The notes under the pieces: generated by a model
What the model saw: the letters and a program-made list of their open reading frames with translations, nothing else
Databases searched by the model: none
Told to the model about the DNA's origin: nothing
Position numbers and translations under genes: made by a program
NCBI GenBank assembly: GCA_001275005.1
Contig: JWZX01003124.1
Location: 1 to 34,111 of the forward strand
From: Chrysochromulina tobinii
Taxonomy: Eukaryota > Haptophyta > Prymnesiales > Chrysochromulinaceae
Length of the DNA stretch: 34,111 nt
Direction of reading: 5' to 3'
Part shown: positions 27,879-34,111 of the stretch, piece by piece
How positions within the stretch are numbered: position 1 is the stretch's first letter
Layout of the letters: each line of letters begins with the position of its first letter

Positions 27879-28747
27879 GGCCGGCCCATCGGCATGACCG
27901 GAATTCCATATTAGGACGATGGGCGGGCTCCCATATTAGGACGCGGGATCGGACTGGTGCGGCCAACGGCCACGTCACCGAGCCAATGCCCATCTTCCAA
28001 ATATGGGAGCCACGAGCGGGCGACGCCCCGACGAAGACACCGGGTACAAGGCGGTGCCAAACCTCCTGCGCACGGCATGTGGGAACACTCTGTCCATTTG
28101 CGAGTGCTCCTCAACGTCCTGCGCAAGCCAGCGCTCTTAGTGCGCCGGCCGGCGCGCGGCCGCGGGGCGCGCCGCGCGCGCCGGCGCGCCGTGACGAGAC
28201 GCGCCGCGGGCGGGACGCGCGACGGACGAGTGGAGGCAGGTTCTATTACGTTTCTTATCCGGTTCTCAATCATCATCTTCTCAATACTTAAATCGATATT
28301 TATGCGGACGCTAAACCGGCGCGCACGGAGGGCCGCGGTTCGCGGTGCGGAATGGCGGCTGCCTCCGGCTACCGACATACGAGTCTCGCCGCGCTCCCCG
28401 CGTCCTCGTATATTCACCTCGAGGCACGAGGGCTGCCCGCCGCGACGCGCATGCGCCACATCATTCGCCGGCGGCGTAGTAGCCAGGTAGCCTCCTCCGT
28501 CCACCATGCTCCACACCATGCCAAATGGAGCCGACGGCACACACTTCTCAGCGGTGTTTGCATGCTGTTCTGTCTCTGTGTCCTGGAGTCTCTGTGTCCT
28601 CGAGTCTTTGCTGCTGCTGCTGTGTTCGTCAATCGAGGGACGCGCCCAGCCCTAATATGGCAAGGGACGGGTCGGGGGGGGGGGCTCTTCTCGAGCCTAT
28701 GGAGCAGACACCCGCCGTGAAGGGAGCTGCCCCGCGCCTTCCCGCCC
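27879..28747. promoter_or_regulatory. 869-bp convergent intergenic region with four CArG-type boxes
   Basis: Between the 3' ends of the phytyltransferase (+) and MYB (-) genes. It holds four perfect CC(A/T)6GG boxes: CCATATTAGG at 27906-27915 and 27931-27940, CCAAATATGG at 27997-28006 and CCTAATATGG at 28651-28660. GGCTCCCATATT (27926-27937) and AATATGGGAGCC (28000-28011) form a perfect 12-bp inverted repeat. A run of about 13 G lies near 28673-28685 and a short CTG run near 28610. Open frames here are Arg/Pro low complexity and I call no gene. Confidence 0.6.
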
Positions 28748-30157
28748 TCAGGCGGTCTCAATGGCGCGTGCGTCGAGGGACGCGAGGGCGACGGCGGCGA
28801 GGGCGGCGGTTTCGGGCGGCAGCGCGGACGTGGCGGCGCCCAAGGCGGCGCCCAAGGCGGCGCCCAAGGCCGAGCCGGGGCGCGCCAACGAGGAGAACGC
28901 CAGCTCGCTACCGGCCATAGCCGTGCCCGCCGCCGAGGCGCCGTGCTGGGCGCCGTTGGCTGTGTGCTGGTGGAGGCGCGCTAGGATGTGCCAGCGGTTC
29001 TTGATGTCGTTCTCGGGGCGGTCGGGCAGGTACAAGCTCGAGATCTTTGCCCACTTGGTACCGTGCTGCTGCACCATCTCAAGGATCCTCAGATCCTCCG
29101 CATCCGTCCACGGGCCCTTGTTGCACTGAGGGCGCAGGTGGTTACGCCAGCGCTCGCGGCACTGCTTATTGTTGCGCTCGTGGGGCATGCGGCTCGCCAC
29201 GAGCGCCCACGCCTGCTCGCCGTGCTCCGCCACCAGCCGTCGTAAGCACTCGTCCTCCTGGACTGTCCATAGCACGTGCGTGTTCGTGCGCCCCATCCTT
29301 GGCTGCGCCTTGCCCATGACGGTCGTCCGATACGGATGCAATGAGAGCGTGACGGCGGCGTACGGGAGTGCGTCGGCGCGCGGCGAGGGCGCCGACGACG
29401 CCTCGTGGCTCTTGAGTCGCTTCGCCGCCGGCGGCGCGTCGAGCAGCGCGTTGTAGGAGGGACCGGCGGCAAAGTGGTGGGGGTGGTGACGCTCGCTCGT
29501 GGGCGTGGCGGTGCGGTGCTGCTGCGGCGTGGGCAGAGCGCGTGCGTCCGAGTGCTGCTTAGCCGAGCCGTCCGAGAGCGCGTGCTGCGGCAGGTAGAAG
29601 CCCTGCGAGTGCCCCAACCCCGACGGTAGGCGCGAGGTGTGCCTTGCGTGCGAGGGGGAGAGCGCGTCGAGCTCCTCGGCGGCCGAGATGAGCTCCGAGC
29701 TGGGCGAGGCCGGGCCGTAGGGTGGCGGCGGCGAGGTGCCCGGTGGGTGCGGGCCGTGCGGCGCCACGCACGCGGCGGCCGCGCGCAGGTGCTCGATCGC
29801 CGCCGCCTGCGAGGCGACAAGCTCGCGGAGGGCCGCAATCTCCTTTTGCTGCCGTGCGATGATCTGGCCCTGCTCGACGTCGGTGGGCGGCGCGTGATGC
29901 AAGCTCTCGACGACGGCGCTCGCAACCACAAGCCCCTCGTCGTCGTCCGATTCGTCCGCGTCGAGCTCCTCCTCGTCCTTGCCATGCACCGCGCCAACCC
30001 TCGAGGTCGGCGCGCTCGCGGCCGCGGCGAGCAGGCCGAGCCCCGCCGAGGGCATGCTCTCGTCGGTGGGCGTCACCATCTCGGACTCGCCCGACGACGT
30101 CATGGAGTCCTGCTCGCTCATCGAGAGCGGTTCGAGCGGGGCGTGCGATAAGACCAT
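28748..30157 (-). CDS. R2R3-MYB transcription factor, 469 aa
   Basis: Single exon. Two MYB repeats lie at residues about 295-343 (W297, W317, W337; ending CRERWRNHL) and 347-392 (GPWTDAEDLRILEMVQQHGT, W350, W369, W389; ending NDIKNRW). The helix-turn-helix recognition parts NNKQCRERW and PENDIKNRW are intact, so it should bind DNA as an R2R3 factor, close to the animal/plant c-Myb or CDC5-like pattern. The N-terminal 290 residues are acidic then Pro/His-rich, with a short coiled coil at 97-128 (QGQIIARQQKEIAALRELV) that could mediate pairing. The C-terminus is Ala-rich with an (AALG) repeat. Met13 is an alternative start. Target genes are unknown. Divergent from the RAD5-like helicase by 212 bp. 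Confidence 0.92.
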   Translation of the reverse strand: MVLSHAPLEPLSMSEQDSMTSSGESEMVTPTDESMPSAGLGLLAAAASAPTSRVGAVHGKDEEELDADESDDDEGLVVASAVVESLHHAPPTDVEQGQIIARQQKEIAALRELVASQAAAIEHLRAAAACVAPHGPHPPGTSPPPPYGPASPSSELISAAEELDALSPSHARHTSRLPSGLGHSQGFYLPQHALSDGSAKQHSDARALPTPQQHRTATPTSERHHPHHFAAGPSYNALLDAPPAAKRLKSHEASSAPSPRADALPYAAVTLSLHPYRTTVMGKAQPRMGRTNTHVLWTVQEDECLRRLVAEHGEQAWALVASRMPHERNNKQCRERWRNHLRPQCNKGPWTDAEDLRILEMVQQHGTKWAKISSLYLPDRPENDIKNRWHILARLHQHTANGAQHGASAAGTAMAGSELAFSSLARPGSALGAALGAALGAATSALPPETAALAAVALASLDARAIETA

Positions 30158-30369
30158 GCGCCAACAGGTGAGAGTTGTACCTGACCCACCTCTCGCCAGT
30201 CACGGTGAGACGACGGCAATGCCTGTTTAGGGGCCGTTGCGCTCTCGAGGATCCGAAAATTCAAGGATGATGCGCACGATTTTTTCGCGAAGACCCTTTC
30301 GAACGTGTCTGTGAATTTTGGGGCGCGATTTCCGCGCCTTTCGCTCGAGGTTCCTCTCTTGGGCGCGCG
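30158..30369. promoter_or_regulatory. Bidirectional spacer, 212 bp
   Basis: Between the MYB gene (-) and the RAD5-like gene (+). It has TTTCGCGAA at 30283-30291 and TTTCCGCGCC at 30329-30338, both T-tract plus CGCG elements. They are similar to, but not exact matches of, the E2F consensus, so no factor is assigned. Confidence 0.45.
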
Positions 30370-33214
30370 ATGAACGCGCTGATCCGCGTCGGCGCGAACA
30401 CCATTAATGCCATCATGGGCGCCGCGACGCCCGCGCGGCACATTGTTGAGGATGCGCTGCGCCGCTCGAGCGGCGACGTGGGCACGGCGCTCAACCTGCT
30501 ACTCGATGCACAGCCAGAGGAAGTCTTCTCTCCGCCGCCACCGCCGCCCTCGTTCTCGCCGTATGCGGCGCCTGCGGCAGATCACGCTGCCGCCACGGCT
30601 GGCGCCTCCGGAGCCCACGCGGCTAACGCCATCGACCTGGACGACATAGATGACAGCGTGCCAGCTGTGCGTGTCCCGCCACTCGTCGCATGCTCGGCAC
30701 CGCCTGCCGCAGCACCATCACCAGCACCAGCGCCGGCACCGGCAGCGCGGCAGCCGCGAGATGGTGGCAGCCCTGCCTCCACCTCGGCCTCCGCCTCAGC
30801 CTCCGCCTCGGCCTCCGCTTCGGCCTCCGCCTGCGCGTACGCTGGTGGTGGTGCGGCCTTCACGGGCGCAAGCGCGGTCACGGGCGCGAGCGCTGCCGCC
30901 GCGGCAGTGTGGCCCAAGCTGCTCGCTCCACCAGCGGAGGTACGAGCCCTTTCTCTCTCGCGCATCCGTGAGGGCGAGGTGCTCGAGGACGAGCCTCTCA
31001 CCCTGAAACGTCAAGCCGCGCCCTCCAAGCCCGCCGCCAAGCGAGGGGGTGGAGGCGGCGGCAGCGGCGGCGGCGGCGGGCGTGGCGGTAGCGGCGGCGC
31101 GCGCGGTGGCGGCGGCGCGCGCGGCAGCGGAGCCTCCAGAGGTCCTTTCTTCAAAGCTGCGGCGCCGCCCACGAACAGCATCCTTCGCTTCTGCTCGGCG
31201 CGAGGGTCGGAGCTCGGCCGATTGCCTCTTGAGCTCGCAGAGTGCCTCGCTCCGCTCTTGGACACGCACCGGGCCTCAGTCGAGCTCTCGGCCGGCCGGC
31301 TGCCCCCCGGCGGCCTGGGCATCATGGACGCATTCCCGCTGCGCATCAAGATCTGGCTCGAGCGCGCGGCGTTCACTGACGACCTCGCCGCCGCCGCGTC
31401 CGCGGGCGTCGATGCAAGCGAGACGGCGGCCGCGGCCACGGCGCGTCGGTACGCGCTCGCTTTAAGTCGGCTGGTCCAGCATGCATGCGTCGGCTGGCCC
31501 AGCATGCATGTGCTCACCACGACGCTCTGCTCCCCACAGGTATGCGCTCAGTCGGCTGGTCCGGCAGCTCCGGCTGCCGCCCGAGATCGCCCCCGCCACC
31601 GATCCGCACGCAGGCCTCGACGTGGGAGCCGACAGCGTCGAGGTCGGCGGCGGTGGCGGCGGCGGTGGCGGCGGCGGTGGCGGCGGTGGCAGCGGCGGCG
31701 GCGGTGGCGGCGGTGGCGGTGGCGGCGGTGGCGGCGGTGGCGGCGGCGGCGAGGCGGACGAGGAGAGCCTCTCGGTCGAGCAGTTGCACTCGGTCTACCA
31801 TCAGCTGGGTTGCGACCCGACGCAGCTGAGCCGCTTTGACGCGCCGCAGCCCACCGCCCTCGCCTCGACGCTACACGAGTACCAGCGACAGGGCGTGGGA
31901 TGGATGCGCTCGCGAGAGACCCTCGGGGCGCCGGTACGGCGCTCCGAAGGCAGCGGAACTGGTGGCCCCGGCGCCAGCGGCGAGGGCGGCGGCGGCGGCG
32001 GCGGCGGCACGCTGGTCGCAGAGAGCCTGGCCCCAATGTGGGGAAAGTGGCGGCTGCAGTGCGGCACCCCTTTCTACATTCACGTGGCCTCTGGCGCCGC
32101 GAGCCTCACGCCGCCCTCGGATGCTGGCACGCCGCGCGGCGGCATCCTCGCTGACGAGATGGGACTAGGGAAGACACTGCAGGTGATTGGCACCATCTTG
32201 GCGGACCTTGAGGCTCTCGAGGGTGCGGTGGCCAACGTGGAGGCCAACGGGGATGGAAAGGCGAGCGCTCTCCAGACGGCGGATGGAAAGGCGAGCGCTC
32301 TCCAGACGGTGGATGGAGCTGCGGCAGAGGAAGCGGCGGACGAGGCGCCCACCACGGCGGACGAGGCGCCCACCACGGCGGACGAGGCGCCCACCACGGC
32401 GGACGAGGCGCCCACCACGGCGGATGAGGCGCCCACCACGGCGGAGGTGAAGCAGGAGGCGATGGCGTCGCCGCCACGCCCGCTGCCAACTTGCACTGCC
32501 TTTGACGAAGGGTACGTGAGCTCACCCGAGATTCTCTTCCGTGATGAGCAAGGCGAGTGGCAGGTTCGTCCACCGCGCAGTGCGCAGCGCCGAGCGTCGA
32601 CACCGCCGGTGCCGCAACCGAGCGCCGTGTCGAGCGAGGCAGCAAGCGCAGCCGACGCGGCAGAGGCGAAGGCGGAGGAGGTCGAGGAGGAGCGTGGGGG
32701 AGATGAGGAGGAGGTTCACGTAGGCAGGCGGCGCAGCAGCAGCGCTCGACACAGCGCTGGCCGCCGCCGCAGTGCGCACAAGCGCCGAAGGACGCATCTC
32801 GAAGAGGAGGTGGATGAGGATGAGATGGTGGGAGATGATGACGAGATGTTGGAAGCGCTCGACACAGCGTCCGACACCGCGTCACGTGCTCATCACAACG
32901 CGTCACGTGCTCGCGCATCCGCACGCGATGTGCGTGCTAATGCTGCTGCTGACGCCAGGGTAGCAGCCGCCTCCGCATGCACCGCCTCCGCGGCCTGTGC
33001 CTCCGCGGCCTGTGCCTCCGCGGCCTGTGCCTCCGCGGCCTCCGCGGCCTCCGCGGTCTCCGTGGCTCACTCGAGCTCAGAAGAGGCTTCGTCAAACTTG
33101 GCGCGCGCAGCAGAGGCTTCGTCAAGCGTGGCGCTCAACTCGGCGCGCAGCCGGCCGCGGCGCCGGTGCAGCCAACATGCCGTCTACGTCGGGCTAGATG
33201 AGAGCGACGATGAG

Positions 33215-33247
<33 letters not shown>

Positions 33248-34111
33248 CGTTGCTTGCGGAGTGGCGGCGCGCGCGCGCAGGGCAAGCGCTCACGCGATCA
33301 GCCACCGGCGGCAGCGGCGTCGGCCTCGTCAGCAGCCGCGGCGGCAGCGGGGCGTGGCGGCAAAGCGCGTGTCGGGCAGCGCACGATGACGACGCATGGT
33401 AAGGCGGCCTTGGGCGACGCAGGAGGACGACGAGTGGAAGGCGAGTAGTTCCGATGAGGAGGAGAAGGACGAGGAGGACGAGGACGACGAGGACAAGGAG
33501 GAGGACGATTTTGTGGCGCAGCCACGCCGCCGCCGCCTCAAGAGGCTCAGCCGCACCGCGCCCGCCGCCGTCGCCATCGACGCCAGTGACAGCGCTGTCC
33601 TGAGCGCTCTCTCCGCCTCGAGCCTCCCTACCGCCGCCGCCGCGCCGCATGGTCAGCAGCTTGCGATGCGCGGCGGGCGGCTGGTGGCAGATCGCTCGAG
33701 ATCGCTGGGCGCGCCGATCGGAAGCCGTTACAGCCGTCACAGCGTCTCGCGGCGGCCGGCGACCCTCATCGTGTGCCCGACGTCTCTACTCTCTCAATGG
33801 CACGAGCAATTGGCGCTGCACGTCGTCCCGCACCAGCTGAGCGTGTACGTGTACACCACGGCCAGCCGGCCCAGCATGCATGTGCTCACCACGACGCTCT
33901 GCTCCCCACAGGTACGTACACCACGGCCAGCACCGCACCAAGGACGCGGCTGTGCTCGCGGCGCACGACGTGACGCTCACCACATATGGCGTACTCGCGT
34001 CCGAGTTTGCCGCCTCCAAGGCCAACCAGCAGCACGAAGAGGTCGGCGGGGGCGGCAGCGCCGTCGCGGGCGCCAGCGCCGTCGCGGGCGCCGGCCACAA
34101 GGCGAGTGGAG
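30370..34111 (+). CDS. RAD5: RAD5/HLTF-type SNF2 helicase, N-terminal part (runs off the window)
   Basis: Exons 30370-31448, 31540-33844 and 33912 onward. Residues 9-47 look UBA-like (TPARHIVEDALRRSSGDVG). 266-334 is a HIRAN domain (SILRFCSARGSELGRLPLEL), which binds 3' DNA ends in HLTF. LHEYQRQGVGWM begins the SNF2 domain, and FYIHVASGAASLTPP then GGILADEMGLGKTLQVIG (about residue 560) is the Rad5-type motif I with the Walker lysine. Motif Ia follows only after about 525 low-complexity residues (TLIVCPTSLLSQWHEQL), then LTTYGVLASEF. The family uses ATP-driven fork remodelling and PCNA polyubiquitination in DNA-damage tolerance; the RING and helicase C parts would lie beyond the window. One base must be skipped near 33412-33414, or a 52-bp intron (33371-33422) used, to stay open. 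Confidence 0.87.
31449..31539 (+). mobile_element. Introner-like intron 1 of the RAD5-type gene
   Basis: 91 bp, CG|GTACGC...CCCACAG|GTATGC. Its first ~28 nt repeat, with small differences, the first ~25 nt of the next exon (GTA(C/T)GCGCTC...GTCGGCTGGTCC). Its last 44 nt (31496-31539) are identical to the end of the next intron of the same gene. An extra partial copy of GGTCCAGCATGCATG precedes that part. Splicing gives ATARRYALSRLVRQLRLP. Confidence 0.8.
31645..31750 (+). repeat. GGC/GGT tract encoding polyglycine
   Basis: About 35 consecutive codons of GGC or GGT with a few AGC interruptions, between the HIRAN and SNF2 parts of the RAD5-like protein. A replication-slippage tract acting as a flexible linker. 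Confidence 0.85.
32251..32440 (+). repeat. 30-bp x2 and 21-bp x5 in-frame tandem repeats
   Basis: 32251-32310 carries two copies of a 30-bp unit (DGKASALQT). 32336-32440 carries five copies of a 21-bp unit (ADEAPTT), nearly identical at DNA level. Both sit in the insertion between SNF2 motifs I and Ia. Confidence 0.9.
33845..33911 (+). mobile_element. Introner-like intron 2 of the RAD5-type gene
   Basis: 67 bp, AGCGT|GTACGT...CCCACAG|GTACGT. The first 22 nt (GTACGTGTACACCACGGCCAGC) repeat the first 20 nt of the next exon, with two extra bases. The remaining 44 nt (33868-33911) are identical to 31496-31539. Splicing restores LSVYVHHGQHRTKDAAVLAA, as expected for Rad5-type proteins. Confidence 0.85.

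Noticed and set aside
27911-28540. 209-codon minus-strand ORF in the CArG region
   Set aside because: Arg-rich, no motif, spans the inverted repeat; more likely a chance frame in GC-rich DNA.
30283-30338. E2F sites upstream of the RAD5-like gene
   Set aside because: TTTCGCGAA and TTTCCGCGCC are similar but not exact to the consensus; too weak to claim.
1-34111. CRISPR arrays, rRNA, tRNA
   Set aside because: No direct-repeat/spacer array, no recognisable rRNA segment and no tRNA cloverleaf with a GGTTCGA arm was found by eye; tandem repeats present lie within exons, introns or intergenic DNA and lack unique spacers.

Overview
The window is nuclear DNA of a GC-rich, intron-containing single-celled alga. 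It has short spliceosomal introns (56-242 bp) with GTG(A/C)G, GTACG or similar donors and CAG acceptors. It encodes a plastid tocopherol-pathway prenyltransferase whose N-terminus looks like a signal peptide followed by a transit peptide, as expected for a complex (secondary) plastid. The proteins are rich in Ala/Gly/Pro/Ser low complexity. The overall style fits a haptophyte-like microalga, but that placement is inference: no rRNA, tRNA or marker gene is present to prove it.

Layout. 1-1.1 kb holds no convincing gene but an unusual density of perfect palindromes and hairpins and a GGC-rich tract. 1.1-1.8 kb holds a short zinc-finger-like fragment and a doubtful small ORF. 2.2-4.2 kb (-) is a protein with four Tudor-like repeats, divergent from a PITH-domain protein (4.4-5.1 kb, +). 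5.5-9.4 kb (-) is a large coiled-coil protein. 9.8-10.7 kb (-) is an aquaporin, divergent from an unrecognised six-helix membrane protein (11.0-12.0 kb, +). 12.6-13.8 kb (-) is a membrane-anchored spermidine-synthase-family enzyme. 14.2-15.1 kb (-) is a three-exon unknown, divergent from a 102-residue protein (15.4-15.7 kb, +). 15.8-18.0 kb (-) is another coiled-coil protein. 18.3-19.2 kb (-) is a disordered SPK-rich protein, divergent from a secreted or organellar SRPBCC protein (19.3-21.2 kb, +). 21.4-24.5 kb (-) holds two neighbouring genes sharing a Cys-rich module, the first with a GT61-type glycosyltransferase domain. 24.8-26.1 kb (-) is a helix-turn-helix/AT-hook/PB1 protein, divergent from homogentisate phytyltransferase (26.3-27.9 kb, +). 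28.7-30.2 kb (-) is an R2R3-MYB factor, divergent from a RAD5/HLTF-type SNF2 helicase that runs off the right edge (30.4-34.1 kb, +). Six head-to-head pairs share 137-308 bp spacers.

The most interesting signal is how the introns are built. The two introns of the RAD5-like gene share an identical 44-nt 3' part, and each begins with a copy of the first ~20-28 nt of the exon that follows. This looks like recent intron gain through a mobile introner-type element with a long target duplication, or through templated tandem duplication. The large coiled-coil gene shows intron birth by tandem duplication of an exon edge, creating a 39-nt microexon. Several other introns consist largely of 10-11 bp minisatellite units in the sense orientation and often end in CATCAG. 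Separately, four genes each need one base skipped to stay open, always in the same direction.

Gene models were assembled by hand from reading frame, splice consensus and protein similarity recalled from family knowledge; no transcript or database evidence was available.
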